DNA of 64,000 nucleotides from Chryseobacterium foetidum (GCF_025457425.1 NZ_JAMXIA010000001.1:1178001-1242000); one strand, 5' to 3'. Shown: positions 25,889-35,360, numbered from the stretch's first letter. Numbers and translations are program-made. The notes: generated by a model from the sequence alone, not told the origin.

Positions 25889-26494
25889 TTACCCTCTTGC
25901 TCTTTCCAGCAAAATCATCATTAGCAAAGAAAGGATCACCAAACTTTCGTCTTCATCATCAATATCGATCATTCTATCGAGTTGAAATCTTCTTCCAAAC
26001 ATCGACGGCATTTTTTTCAGTTTAAAATAATCTTTTCCGTCAATCCCTCTTACAGTGTAGGTAGGATTTAGGAAATATCCTGTAAACATACCTATAACAG
26101 GAATTTCGCCCACCATGCCATCAAGAAATTTCACCCATGCTTTGTCTTCAGTGATGGTAAATTTCGCTTTGTCATTGGTATCAAGTACATCGTAAGTTGA
26201 TTTCCAGATCGAACGCATGCCTTTTCTCGCCAATCTTCCGAAGCTTTTTCCGGTCGCAATTTCGGTAAGGGAATACGAAGCATTAAAATCAATCCATTGG
26301 TTGGCTTTGATCCTGAAAAGTTCTTTTGTTTTGCTGTCATTTTCAAAAACGACAACATCTTCTTTCAGTTTAAACATTTTCTGACGCACGTACGCTACGG
26401 CATTTCCGTTTTTGTCGGTGATGTTGAAATCGCTTGCCAGCGTAGTCAGCTTGAATTTGAAATCCAGCGGATAATTGAGGTTGTTAAGTGCCAT
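25889..26494 (-). CDS. LURP-one-related / scramblase-like protein
   Basis: A 201-residue protein that resembles the LURP-one-related (tubby-like beta-barrel) family. It starts MALNNLNYPLDFKFKLTTL, then has FNITDKNGNAVAYVRQKMFKLKEDV and later NPTYTVRGIDGKDYFKLKKMPS, the strand pattern of that fold. Function in bacteria is not established. The end is hydrophobic (LVILSLLMMILLERARG), so it may touch the membrane. The open frame extends to 26563, but a -7 box TATCTTTG at 26524-26531 lies inside it and excludes the longer start. Confidence 0.7.
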   Translation of the reverse strand: MALNNLNYPLDFKFKLTTLASDFNITDKNGNAVAYVRQKMFKLKEDVVVFENDSKTKELFRIKANQWIDFNASYSLTEIATGKSFGRLARKGMRSIWKSTYDVLDTNDKAKFTITEDKAWVKFLDGMVGEIPVIGMFTGYFLNPTYTVRGIDGKDYFKLKKMPSMFGRRFQLDRMIDIDDEDESLVILSLLMMILLERARG

Positions 26495-26523
26495 AATTTT
26501 TTTTCTGTTTATTGTTTGAAATT

Positions 26524-26531
26524 CAAAGATA
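26524..26531 (-). promoter_or_regulatory. -7 box TATCTTTG of the LURP-one-like gene
   Basis: Exact match on the minus strand, about 30 bases before the chosen start. A TTTG lies about 24 bases further upstream. Confidence 0.6.
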
Positions 26532-26712
26532 AAGTTTTTTGCCGAAGATAAAATGCAAAACATGTACAGTTTTAAACCATCTGAATTAAAAACAGTTCAC
26601 ATCAAAACATCCAAAATGTAAATTCTCATCATTCACAAAACAAAAAGTAAAAAACCTATGAAATTTCATTCCAAACATTATTGAAATCATTACTTTTCTG
26701 AATCGAAAATCT

Positions 26713-26720
26713 TATTTTTG
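26713..26720 (+). promoter_or_regulatory. -7 box TATTTTTG before recR
   Basis: Exact TAnnTTTG match ending only 4 bases before the recR ATG at 26725, which implies a leaderless or nearly leaderless mRNA. Confidence 0.6.
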
Positions 26721-26724
26721 TGCA

Positions 26725-27336
26725 ATGGATTATCCAAGTAAAGTTTTGGCAAAAGCAGTTGAAGAAATTTCGGGATTACCCGGAATTGGTAAGAAAACGG
26801 CTTTGCGGCTTGCACTTCATTTACTCAAACAACCCAACTCCAGAGCAACAGGTCTGGGCACTTCGATCATTAGTCTCGTGAATGAAATCAAGTACTGCCG
26901 TGAATGCCACAATTTTTCAGATTATGACATTTGCGAAATCTGTAGCAACGAAAAACGCAGCGACGAGCTGATCTGCATTGTGGAAGATGTACGGGATGTG
27001 ATTGCCATAGAAAACACCGGAAAATACAGAGGAAAATACCTGATTCTCGGCGGGAAAATTTCTCCGATGGACGGCGTTGGACCTCATCAACTCAACATTC
27101 CGAGCATTGAAAAGAAGTTACAGCAAGGCTTGGCCAAAGAGTTTATTTTTGCTCTGAGCGCAACGATGGAAGGCGATACAACGGCATACTACATTTATAA
27201 AAAATTCAAGAATTCGGGAATACAGTTTTCCAGCATCGCCAGAGGAATCTCCGTGGGTGACGAACTGGAATATGCCGATGAAATTTCTCTCGGAAGGTCA
27301 ATTATCAACAGGCTTCCATACAACGAAAAAGATTAA
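26725..27336 (+). CDS. recR: Recombination mediator protein RecR
   Basis: A 203-residue RecR, the usual length. With RecO/RecF it helps load RecA at gaps. Domain order: helix-hairpin-helix ([20 protein letters not shown], about 14-33), a four-Cys zinc finger (CRECHNF...CEIC), and a Toprim domain ([19 protein letters not shown] ... [15 protein letters not shown]). The final part includes the Walker-B-like [15 protein letters not shown]. The stop is followed after one base by the ATG of a glycosyltransferase gene, so they are cotranscribed. Confidence 0.96.
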   Translation: MDYPSKVLAKAVEEISGLPGIGKKTALRLALHLLKQPNSRATGLGTSIISLVNEIKYCRECHNFSDYDICEICSNEKRSDELICIVEDVRDVIAIENTGKYRGKYLILGGKISPMDGVGPHQLNIPSIEKKLQQGLAKEFIFALSATMEGDTTAYYIYKKFKNSGIQFSSIARGISVGDELEYADEISLGRSIINRLPYNEKD

Positions 27337-27337
27337 A

Positions 27338-28177
27338 ATGACTCCAAAACTTTCAATCATCATCGTTAATTATAATGTGACTCAACTTTTGAGATCTTGT
27401 TTAATTTCCATTGACAAATACGCAAAAGATATTGATTACGAAGTGATTGTGGTGGATAACAAATCTACGGACAGCTCGTGGGGAGATTTAATTCCGGAAT
27501 TTCCTAAAGTACATTTTATTGCTTCGGAAAATAATGAAGGTTTTGCCAAAGCCAATAATAAAGCGGTAAAAACGGCGTCAGGTGAATACATTTTACTTTT
27601 AAATCCGGATACCGAACTGGAAGGTTTTTATTTAGATGAAATTTTAAATTTTGCTGATTCTAAAACTGATTTCGGATGCCTCGGCGTAAGAATGCACGAT
27701 GCCAACGGAAACTTTCTACCGGAAAGCAAAAGAGCCGTTCCGGACATGTTTAATTCTTTTGAAAAACTCTTTACCGGTTTTAAAAAGAACAATTCAAAAT
27801 CCTATTACCGAAATGATATTAATGAATTTGATGTTGCTGAAGTAGAAGTCATTACCGGCGCATTTTTCCTATGTAAAAAAGAAGTTTACGAAAATTCCGG
27901 AGGTCTTGATGAAAGGTATTTTATGTACGGCGAAGATGTAGATCTTTGCTATACTTTTCTTCAGAAAGGATTAAAAAATTATTATTACGGAAAAGTTTCC
28001 ATCCTTCATCATAAAGGCGAAAGCACGATAAAAGATGAAATTTATTTGGAAAGATTTTACGGGGCAATGCAGATTTTCATTGATAAATACTATAAAATTC
28101 AAAAGCCTGTACAATATTCATTTCTGAAAGCGGGATTGAAATTAAGGCATAAAATTGAGCAGATAAAGCTTAAATAA
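27338..28177 (+). CDS. Glycosyltransferase family 2
   Basis: A 279-residue GT-A glycosyltransferase. Signatures are the N-terminal KLSIIIVNYNVTQLLRSCL, VVDNKSTDSS, the metal-binding NPDTE region, GAFFLCKKEVYE and the acceptor-site FMYGEDVDLCYTF. The type resembles the rhamnosyl/galactofuranosyl-like transferases of cell-envelope polysaccharide synthesis, though donor and acceptor are unknown. The start is at 27338 (MTPKLSIII), one base after the recR stop; the open frame that begins at 27257 lies inside recR. No other polysaccharide genes are nearby. Confidence 0.9.
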   Translation: MTPKLSIIIVNYNVTQLLRSCLISIDKYAKDIDYEVIVVDNKSTDSSWGDLIPEFPKVHFIASENNEGFAKANNKAVKTASGEYILLLNPDTELEGFYLDEILNFADSKTDFGCLGVRMHDANGNFLPESKRAVPDMFNSFEKLFTGFKKNNSKSYYRNDINEFDVAEVEVITGAFFLCKKEVYENSGGLDERYFMYGEDVDLCYTFLQKGLKNYYYGKVSILHHKGESTIKDEIYLERFYGAMQIFIDKYYKIQKPVQYSFLKAGLKLRHKIEQIKLK

Positions 28178-28209
28178 GCCTGACAAAATATTTTCGAAAT
28201 TTTTTAATA

Positions 28210-28366
28210 CTTAGAGCCTGTTTAAAAAATGATTAAAAATATATTTCAGGTCATTTTTCTTTCCCCCAACTCTAAAGGATGGAAAAATGCCTTGAAAATT
28301 TCATCAAAATTAACTCCCTTTAGGGTTGGGGAAATTAATTTTGATGAAATTTAAACAGGCTCTAAG
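28210..28366 (+). repeat. MITE-like element, family 3, intact copy with 17-base terminal inverted repeats
   Basis: 157 bases bounded by perfect inverted repeats CTTAGAGCCTGTTTAAA (28210-28226) and TTTAAACAGGCTCTAAG (28350-28366). The inside can fold into a long hairpin through AATTTCATCAAAATTAA and TTAATTTTGATGAAATT. There is no open frame. A degraded copy lies reversed at 22887-23037. Confidence 0.78.
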
Positions 28367-28404
28367 TTTCGGCTGAAGCCATAAAGATTATATTTCTTGT
28401 AAAA

Positions 28405-28440
28405 TGGGCTTCCTTCGGCAAGCTCAGGATGACAAGCCCA
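28405..28440. repeat. Hairpin carrying the CTTCGGCAAGCTCAGG word
   Basis: Stem TGGGCTT/AAGCCCA (28405-28411 with 28434-28440). The loop contains a variant of the dispersed GAGCTTGNCGAAG word. Confidence 0.5.
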
Positions 28441-28493
28441 TTCCTATTGATATTAAAATTACATTTATCGAATCAGATAAAATCTTAATTCAA

Positions 28494-28522
28494 ACAAAAA
28501 AGCAACTCCGAAATGAAGTTGC
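28494..28522 (-). terminator. Terminator of secG
   Basis: Stem GCAACT/AGTTGC with a short loop (28502-28507 with 28517-28522). The T run is on the minus-strand side. Confidence 0.75.
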
Positions 28523-28547
28523 CTTAGTTTTATATAAATCGTTCTGA

Positions 28548-28913
28548 TTATTTTGCTGGAGCTACCGGAGTAGTTTGTGCCGGTGCACTTTGTGTAGCCG
28601 GTGCAGATTGTGCCGGAGCTGCACCCTGAGATGCCGGAGCTTCTTTTGATGTTGGAAGAGCCGGAGCTTTTGCAGTTGGCTTTCCTGTAATAACTACACT
28701 TACCAAAATCAAAATGATGATTACTGCACCCAAAGTCCAGGTTGCTTTTTCCATAAAATCATTGGTTCTCTGTACGCCAAACTGTGCAGATGAAGCACCT
28801 CCGAAAGTACTTGAAAGGCCTCCTCCTTTAGGGTTCTGTGCCATGATAACGATTACCAATAAAACGCTGGCAATCATAATAAGAACCATCAATAGTATAA
28901 ATATAGTCTCCAT
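28548..28913 (-). CDS. secG: Preprotein translocase subunit SecG
   Basis: A 121-residue SecG. Two membrane helices (about 2-24 and 58-78) are joined by the conserved NPKGGGLSSTFGGASSAQFG loop. It is the small subunit of SecYEG, which helps SecA-driven export. The C-terminal 40 residues are Ala/Pro/Ser/Gln-rich (repeating APAQSAPATQ-like units), a low-complexity tail longer than in proteobacterial SecG. It has an ideal TTTG-N19-TAAATTTG promoter and a terminator, so it is monocistronic. Confidence 0.95.
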   Translation of the reverse strand: METIFILLMVLIMIASVLLVIVIMAQNPKGGGLSSTFGGASSAQFGVQRTNDFMEKATWTLGAVIIILILVSVVITGKPTAKAPALPTSKEAPASQGAAPAQSAPATQSAPAQTTPVAPAK

Positions 28914-28938
28914 TAATTTTGATATCTTTTTGAATGGG

Positions 28939-28969
28939 CAAATTTAATCTTTTTTTGGCGAACGGCAAA
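28939..28969 (-). promoter_or_regulatory. secG promoter (TTTG-N19-TAAATTTG)
   Basis: On the minus strand TTTG lies at 28966-28969 and TAAATTTG at 28939-28946, with a 19-base spacer. It is 26 bases before the secG start. Confidence 0.8.
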
Positions 28970-28984
28970 ATAAAGATTTCCTTT

Positions 28985-29015
28985 AAAATAAAAAACGGCA
29001 ACAAAAGTTGCCGTT
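28985..29015 (-). terminator. Terminator of the M16 peptidase operon
   Basis: Perfect 9-bp stem AACGGCAAC/GTTGCCGTT with an AAAA loop (28994-29015). The T-rich tail is on the minus strand. Confidence 0.88.
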
Positions 29016-29035
29016 CAGATTAATTATGTTGATTA

Positions 29036-31081
29036 TTATTTGAAATCAGCATCTTTTGCCTGGTTTACTTCGATAGATTTTACTTCCATCGTCATATCCA
29101 TTCCCATTTGGTTTACCGTGATGGTGTAAGGCATTTTCACACCAGCAACATCTTTGTAATTTGAAAAAAGCGTAGGAATCGTTAGTTCCTGCCCCTGAGC
29201 TTTAACTGTTTTGGTTTCACCTGTTTTAAGACCAGATTTTACACTGTAATAATATGTTGTGTCGCCACCTTTTACTACGTAAGAATCTTCTCCACCCACT
29301 TTTTCAATACCTGCAATTTTCAGATCCGCAGATTTTGCGAAACCAAGTTCTTCAAACAGCTCAGTGTTTTTCATTCTGTCTGCAATTTCTTCCTTCGCCA
29401 TCGGAACTTTCTGTCCCTGCTGCTCAGAATATCCTGTTTTACCGTCAAAGACCTGCTTTTGAAGAGTCATTGCACCCATGCTAATCAAATTAAGCTCTTT
29501 ACCGCCTTGAGCTTTTACATTTTTGATATCAATGGTTTGTCCCTGCATAGACATAGTCGCATTCACAGAGTAGGAGTTCACTTTTGCAAGATTTGCCTTA
29601 CCTCCGATTGCAGCGATATATTTATCGGCAACTGTAGCTACGGTTACGCCGGAATCAACTTTTTGGGCGGTTGGTTTAGCAACAGGATTGGCATTACTGT
29701 CGTAATATTTTACCGGATAGCCTAATTTCTCAAGACCTTCAGAAATATCAGAAGCTTTACCAGCTATGAAAATTCTGCTCTGGTTAGGATAAACGGTGGC
29801 TTTCACAGCATTTGAAACATCTGCAGCAGTAACTTTGTCAATTGATTTTAAGTAATTGGTATAAAAATCTGCCGGAAGATCATTTACTTTCTGGCTCACT
29901 GCAAATCTTGCGATAGTAGCAGGCTGCTCAAGAGACATAATGAAACTTCCTTTCAGTTTTGCTTTTGCGTTTGCCAATTCGTCAGCTTTCACAGAAGAAA
30001 TCCCGTTGATTTCGTTCATGAACTCTTTCACAGCTTTATCTGTAACTTCATTTCTTACGCTCGCATCCGCCGAAAATTCAGGGGAATATTTGCTTGCGCT
30101 CATATTTGAATAAGCTCCATAAGTAAAACCGTTTTTCTCACGAAGATTCATGAAAAGTCTTGCTTCACCTCCTCCACCAAGGATGTAGTTGGCTATTGTT
30201 GCAGGGAAATAGTTTGCATCTTTCATTTTCAAGCTGTTGATGTTTCCTACGGATACCACAGATTGCACTGCGGTTGGTACATCTACAACATTGATTTCTG
30301 TTTTGGCAACATTTGTGGCTGGCTCAAGAGCAGGAAAGGTGGTATTGGCTTTTTTCCAGTTGGCAAAAGCTTTTTCAACCATTGGTTTCACTTTATCAAA
30401 CTTTACATCACCTACAATTACAAGATATGCGTTGTCTGGAGCGTAATATTTTTTGTAAACATTCTGTACATCAGCCAGCTGAATTTTATTGATTGATTCA
30501 ATCGTTTCAAATTCTCCTCTTGATGTGTTTTTACCGTAAACCAAAGCGTTGGAAACCCTTGAAGCGATAGATGAAGCATTTTTTTCTTCACTTTTAATGC
30601 CTTCAATAGATCTTTCTTTAGATTTCTGAATTTCGTCTGCAGAAAATTTAGGGTTAATGATTGCATCCGCCATTAAATTTAAAACTTCAGGGAAATATTT
30701 TGAAAGTGAATTGGAAGAAGCGCCTCCGGAATTGAAACCTAAGTTGGCACCCAGATAATCAATTTTCTTATTAAATTCGTCTTTGCTTAAAGTTGTAGTT
30801 CCATTACCCAACTGATCAGCCATGATTTCGCTTACTCCTGTTACAGGTCCTTCATAGTAAGGCTGTCTGTCCATAGAAAGGCTCATGTTTACTCTAGGCA
30901 ACTTGTTGTTTTCAACCACCATCACAGTTAATCCGTTTTTTAACTGGAATGTTTTTGGCTGAGCAATGTTGATTGTAGGTGTTGGCCCTGCTTTCGGCAT
31001 TGCATTCAGGTCAATTTTCTGTGCAGTAAGCATTCCTGAGAATAAAAATGCCGCTGCTATATATGTTAATTGCTTTTTCAT
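29036..31081 (-). CDS. M16 family peptidase homolog lacking the zinc motif, with C-terminal extra domain
   Basis: A 681-residue exported protein with a signal peptide (MKKQLTYIAAAFLFSGMLTAQ). It has an M16 domain (about 45-260) and an M16C domain (about 200-390). The HxxEH motif expected in the first domain is replaced: where the active homolog has HFFEHLLFEGT, this one has SEIMADQLGNGT, so it is probably the non-catalytic subunit. Its last 190 residues look like an outer-membrane-lipoprotein-type beta domain (YIAAIGGKANLAKV ... GMDMTMEVKSI). It follows the active M16 gene by 52 bases in one operon. Confidence 0.88.
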   Translation of the reverse strand: MKKQLTYIAAAFLFSGMLTAQKIDLNAMPKAGPTPTINIAQPKTFQLKNGLTVMVVENNKLPRVNMSLSMDRQPYYEGPVTGVSEIMADQLGNGTTTLSKDEFNKKIDYLGANLGFNSGGASSNSLSKYFPEVLNLMADAIINPKFSADEIQKSKERSIEGIKSEEKNASSIASRVSNALVYGKNTSRGEFETIESINKIQLADVQNVYKKYYAPDNAYLVIVGDVKFDKVKPMVEKAFANWKKANTTFPALEPATNVAKTEINVVDVPTAVQSVVSVGNINSLKMKDANYFPATIANYILGGGGEARLFMNLREKNGFTYGAYSNMSASKYSPEFSADASVRNEVTDKAVKEFMNEINGISSVKADELANAKAKLKGSFIMSLEQPATIARFAVSQKVNDLPADFYTNYLKSIDKVTAADVSNAVKATVYPNQSRIFIAGKASDISEGLEKLGYPVKYYDSNANPVAKPTAQKVDSGVTVATVADKYIAAIGGKANLAKVNSYSVNATMSMQGQTIDIKNVKAQGGKELNLISMGAMTLQKQVFDGKTGYSEQQGQKVPMAKEEIADRMKNTELFEELGFAKSADLKIAGIEKVGGEDSYVVKGGDTTYYYSVKSGLKTGETKTVKAQGQELTIPTLFSNYKDVAGVKMPYTITVNQMGMDMTMEVKSIEVNQAKDADFK

Positions 31082-31133
31082 TTGTAAAAATTTAAGGGGT
31101 ATAATTATTTAAAAACCAGAAGTCTTTAAATGA

Positions 31134-32447
31134 TTATTTTTTTTCAGGTACGTAGTTAATGATTACTCTTTGGTTAGAATTAAGATACTTCTTCGCAGCA
31201 TTCTGCAGATCCTGTTTTGTGATCGATCTGTAAATGTCGATCTCTTTATTGATTAAATTAGTATCTCCCATCAAGACGTGGTTTGTAGCCAATGAAGCCG
31301 CAATCCCCTGAATGCTTGAATTTGAATTTACAAACTGATTTTCAAATTTATTCTGAAGTTTTTGGTAATCTTCCTGAGAAATCAGAGTCGTCTGAAGCTT
31401 CTTGATTTCAGCATCGATGTCTGTCTGCAAGGTTTTTCTTTCTGTAGCTCCCATCGGAATTGCAAAAAATCCAAAAACACCATAATCTTCCATTCCAAGG
31501 TTGAATGCCTGTACTTCCAGTGCTTTTTTCTCTTTATCTACAAGTTTTTTGTAAAGTACAGAAGATTTTCCGCTGCTCAAATAAGACGAAAGCATATTCA
31601 AAATGTAAGAATCTCTATCTTTGTTTGAAGGGCTTCTGTACGCAAAAATATATGCCGGTAGCTGAATATTCGGGTCAGTAACAGTTTTTTCCGCCTCCTG
31701 GGTTATTGGAGATTCTTTTGGGAAGTTTTTGGGAGTTACAGTTCCTTTAGGTATGCTTCCATAGTATTCAGAAATCCATTTTTTAGTCTGCTCAGGCTTG
31801 ATATCTCCGGCAACAACCAAAGTAGCATTGTTCGGAACATAGAATTTTTTATAGAAATCTCTGAATTCCTGCAATTTAGCAGCATTAAGATCGTCAATCG
31901 AGCCAATTACAGATCCGCTGTACGGATGATTTGTGAAAAGATTCTGCTGAATAGCATTCATCAGATTTCCGTAAGGCTGGTTATCCATTCTCAATCTTTT
32001 TTCTTCCTTCACAACTTCTCTCTGAGTGTCTACACCAATCTGGTTGATCTCAGCGTGACGAAGTCTTTCAGCTTCCATCCAAAGACCCAACTGCTCGTTG
32101 TTTGATGGGAAAGTTTCGTAGTAATACGTTCTGTCCATCGTAGTATTGGCGTTATTCTGACCTCCGTTTGAAGATACAATTTTAAACCAGTCTCCTCTCT
32201 TGATATTGGGAGTTCCCTCAAACAAAAGGTGTTCGAAAAAGTGAGCAAAACCTGTTCTGCCTTTTACCTCATCTTTCGCACCCACATGGTACATTACAGC
32301 CGTGGTAACCACCGGTGCAGTATTATCCTGATGAAGGATTACGTGCATACCGTTTGGTAAATCATACTCTTCGAATTTGATTTGTTGTGCATTCAGCATT
32401 ACTCCAAAAAAGGCAGCCGCTGCAGCACTAAGAAGTCGTTTTTTCAT
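31134..32447 (-). CDS. M16 family zinc metallopeptidase (catalytic subunit)
   Basis: A 437-residue exported protease with a signal peptide (about 20 residues, ending LNAQ). The inverted zinc motif is present as HFFEHLLFEGT (HxxEH), and the downstream Glu ligand fits EKRLRMDNQPYG. The second domain has NATLVVAGDIKPEQ and the R/Y pair typical of M16C. With the following inactive homolog it should form a clam-shell heterodimer that degrades peptides in the periplasm. It is first in a two-gene operon. Confidence 0.92.
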   Translation of the reverse strand: MKKRLLSAAAAAFFGVMLNAQQIKFEEYDLPNGMHVILHQDNTAPVVTTAVMYHVGAKDEVKGRTGFAHFFEHLLFEGTPNIKRGDWFKIVSSNGGQNNANTTMDRTYYYETFPSNNEQLGLWMEAERLRHAEINQIGVDTQREVVKEEKRLRMDNQPYGNLMNAIQQNLFTNHPYSGSVIGSIDDLNAAKLQEFRDFYKKFYVPNNATLVVAGDIKPEQTKKWISEYYGSIPKGTVTPKNFPKESPITQEAEKTVTDPNIQLPAYIFAYRSPSNKDRDSYILNMLSSYLSSGKSSVLYKKLVDKEKKALEVQAFNLGMEDYGVFGFFAIPMGATERKTLQTDIDAEIKKLQTTLISQEDYQKLQNKFENQFVNSNSSIQGIAASLATNHVLMGDTNLINKEIDIYRSITKQDLQNAAKKYLNSNQRVIINYVPEKK

Positions 32448-32679
32448 ATAGATCTTATTGTTTTTTAAATTTTAATTTAAAATCACTGGATTTGTCGCCT
32501 CCAAATCATAGTAATTTCATCAAAAAAAATTGCTTTGTCAATTGGTGGCAAATTTAATTGAAATGTTACACTAGTTTTAATATTTTTTTAAGAAATAAGG
32601 AAGAGGTTTCAATTTTATCTGATGATTTTGAAACCGAAAAAATTTAATATAAATTCAAAATTATTGAACCAAATACAAA

Positions 32680-32710
32680 TTTGAATTGTCCTTATAATAG
32701 CTTAATTTTG
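32680..32710 (+). promoter_or_regulatory. Helicase gene promoter (TTTG-N19-TAATTTTG)
   Basis: TTTG at 32680-32683, 19-base spacer, TAATTTTG at 32703-32710, 22 bases before the ATG at 32733. Confidence 0.78.
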
Positions 32711-32732
32711 TGATCCCAAAATTTTTTGCAGT

Positions 32733-35069
32733 ATGGAGGATTATTTGAAAGGACTGAATGAATCACAATTTGAAGCCGTTACCACACTCGACGGACCGCT
32801 GATGGTGCTTGCCGGAGCCGGTTCGGGAAAGACGCGTGTACTTACCATGCGTATCGCCCATCTGATCACAAACGGCGTTGATCCTTTCAATATTCTTGCG
32901 TTGACCTTTACCAACAAAGCAGCGAAAGAAATGAAGGAGCGTATCGCAAAAGTGGTCGGACAAAGCAATGCGAGAAGCCTTTGGATGGGAACTTTTCACT
33001 CTGTTTTTGCCAGAATTCTGAGAAGTGAAGCGCATTATCTGGGCTATCCTTCCAACTTCACGATTTATGATCAGCAGGATGCCCTGAATGTCATCAGAAA
33101 AGTGTTGAAAGACATGAATATCGATGCAGATTTATACAAACCCAAAAAAGTTCAGGCAAGAATATCCAATTACAAAAACAACCTCATCACCGTAAAAGCC
33201 TATTTCAACAATCCTGAACTGATGGAGGCTGATGAAAAGGCAAACATGAAACACATCGGGCAGATCTACCAACGCTACGTGGAGCAATGTTACAAAAACG
33301 GCTCGATGGATTTTGATGATTTATTGTTGAAAACCAATGAATTGTTAACAAGATTCCCCGAGGTTTTAGCGAAATATCAGGACAGATTCAGATATATTCT
33401 GGTGGATGAGTACCAGGATACGAACCACTCTCAGTATTTGATTGTAAAAGCGTTGGCCTCAAAATTTGAAAACATTTGTGTGGTGGGAGACGATGCACAG
33501 TCGATTTACTCTTTCCGTGGTGCGAATATTTACAATATTTTAAATTTCAAAAAAGATTATCCCGAAGCCGTAACCGTTTCTCTGGAACAAAATTACCGTT
33601 CCACCCAAAACATCGTGAACGCGGCCAATGTGGTAATTTCTAAAAACCTTCAGCAGTTTAAGAAAAATGTTTTCAGTGAGAATGAAGAGGGAGAAAAAAT
33701 AAAAATCTACCGTTCTCTTTCCGATGCCGATGAAGCCAATTTCGTTGCCGGAAATATCTGGGAACTGCGCAACCGTGAGCAGAAAATGTTCAGCGATTTT
33801 GCAATTCTGTACAGAACCAACTCGCAGACCAGAGCGTTTGAAGATGCTTTAAGAAGAAAAAACATTCCTTACAAGGTGTATGGCGGACTTTCGTTTTATC
33901 AACGAAAAGAGGTTAAAGATTTAATTGGATACCTGCGTCTTTTGGTGAACGAAAATGATTCCGAAGCGTTGATGAGAGTCATTAATTATCCTACCAGAGG
34001 AATTGGTGAAACGACTCAGAACAGATTAATTGTCTTCGCAGATGCTCAAAACATTCCTGTTTCAGCAGTTTTAGACAATCTCGGAATGTATGCACCGCAG
34101 TTGAAATTTAACAACGGAGTTTTAACCAAATTGAGCGACTTTTGGGCGATGATTAAAGCATTTCAGGTTTTGCTTAAAACAGAAACAGCATACAGTGTTG
34201 CGATGGAAGTGGCGAAACGAAGTGGTTTGATTAAATTTTTAAAAGACGATCAGACTCCCGAAGGCATTTCCCGCGTAGAAAACGTTCAGGAATTGATGAA
34301 CTCGATGCAGGGTTTCATTGAAGAGCAACAGCAGATTGAAGACGGCGACCCAAGTTTGCCAAATTTCCTTGAGAACATCGCACTTTCCGCAGATACTCAG
34401 AAAAAAGACAATGATGAAGATGACATGGTTTCTTTAATGACCATTCACCTTTCAAAAGGTCTTGAATTTCCGGTTGTGCACTTGGTTGGTCTGGAAGAAA
34501 ACCTTTTCCCGAGTTTTATGAGTTCGGCAACCAGAGAAGATTTGGAGGAAGAAAGACGTTTGTTCTACGTTGCCCTTACCAGAGCCGAAAAGCAGGCATT
34601 TTTCTCTTACGCCATCTCAAGATTTCAGTGGGGAAAAATTACCGATGCCGAACCTTCACGATTTTTGAGTGAGATTGACGGCACCTATCTGGAATACCTC
34701 AATCCGGCTATCGAAAAGCGATTTATCAATAATTCCGGTGTGACTTCCAATATTTTTGATGAGCATCCTTCGGAAATCAGAAGCTTTAAAAAAATTGAAA
34801 AGAAAACCATTTCAAAGTCTGAAAACGACAAACCGATTCCTGAAACTAAAAAACTTAGACCTGTAGCCACCGCCAAAATCATCAATCCAAGCGGCGCTTC
34901 TTCGCAGGATATTGAAGTGGGCGACAAAGTGAGACACGACCGTTTCGGCATCGGCGAAGTGAAATTCCTTGATGGTACCGACCCTCAGAATATCAAAGCA
35001 AAAGTGGTTTTCCTGCACGAAGGCGAAAAGAATTTGATTTTGAAATATGCTAAGCTGACGAAGATTTAA
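32733..35069 (+). CDS. pcrA: UvrD/PcrA-family superfamily 1 DNA helicase
   Basis: A 778-residue 3'-5' helicase for repair and replication. Helicase motifs in order: Q motif LNESQFEAV, Walker A AGAGSGKTR, motif Ia LTFTNKAAKEM, Walker B VDEYQDTN, motif III VVGDDAQSIYSFRGA, motif IV FRTN-like YRTNSQTRAFEDALR, motif V MTIHLSKGLEFPVV and motif VI RRLFYVALTRAEK. The C-terminal 60 residues (GDKVRHDRFGIGEV ... LKYAKLTKI) match the Tudor-like tail of PcrA, which contacts RNA polymerase. It has an ideal promoter. Confidence 0.94.
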   Translation: MEDYLKGLNESQFEAVTTLDGPLMVLAGAGSGKTRVLTMRIAHLITNGVDPFNILALTFTNKAAKEMKERIAKVVGQSNARSLWMGTFHSVFARILRSEAHYLGYPSNFTIYDQQDALNVIRKVLKDMNIDADLYKPKKVQARISNYKNNLITVKAYFNNPELMEADEKANMKHIGQIYQRYVEQCYKNGSMDFDDLLLKTNELLTRFPEVLAKYQDRFRYILVDEYQDTNHSQYLIVKALASKFENICVVGDDAQSIYSFRGANIYNILNFKKDYPEAVTVSLEQNYRSTQNIVNAANVVISKNLQQFKKNVFSENEEGEKIKIYRSLSDADEANFVAGNIWELRNREQKMFSDFAILYRTNSQTRAFEDALRRKNIPYKVYGGLSFYQRKEVKDLIGYLRLLVNENDSEALMRVINYPTRGIGETTQNRLIVFADAQNIPVSAVLDNLGMYAPQLKFNNGVLTKLSDFWAMIKAFQVLLKTETAYSVAMEVAKRSGLIKFLKDDQTPEGISRVENVQELMNSMQGFIEEQQQIEDGDPSLPNFLENIALSADTQKKDNDEDDMVSLMTIHLSKGLEFPVVHLVGLEENLFPSFMSSATREDLEEERRLFYVALTRAEKQAFFSYAISRFQWGKITDAEPSRFLSEIDGTYLEYLNPAIEKRFINNSGVTSNIFDEHPSEIRSFKKIEKKTISKSENDKPIPETKKLRPVATAKIINPSGASSQDIEVGDKVRHDRFGIGEVKFLDGTDPQNIKAKVVFLHEGEKNLILKYAKLTKI

Positions 35070-35157
35070 ATATTAATTCCTTCAAGATTACGAGGATTTT
35101 CACGGATTATTTTTAAAAAAAGATCTCTGAAAATCCTTTTTTTTAGCATAAACCTGA

Positions 35158-35252
35158 TTCACTTTGCCAAAAGCCACAAAGTGGCGACATCTACCAGCAC
35201 AAAGTGAAACCTTCTGAAATAAAACACACAAATCAGCGCCCTTGAAAGGGCG
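35158..35252. repeat. REP-like palindromes in the gap after the helicase gene
   Basis: Inverted pair TTCACTTTG/CAAAGTGAA (35158-35166 with 35200-35208) and hairpin CGCCCTT-GA-AAGGGCG (35237-35252). Both are followed by the word GGCGACATC. No gene is seen in 35070-35534. Confidence 0.5.
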
Positions 35253-35360
35253 ACATCAATTTGATTGCACATAGATCTCACGGATTTTTACAGATTTCAA
35301 TTTTGATAATCAACACCTTTACTTTATATTTCTAAAATCACAGAGAAATTGAATCTCATC

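Noticed and set aside
27257..27337. Longer start for the glycosyltransferase inside recR
   Set aside because: The extra residues come from recR sequence in another frame; the conserved start is MTPKLSIII at 27338, one base after the recR stop.
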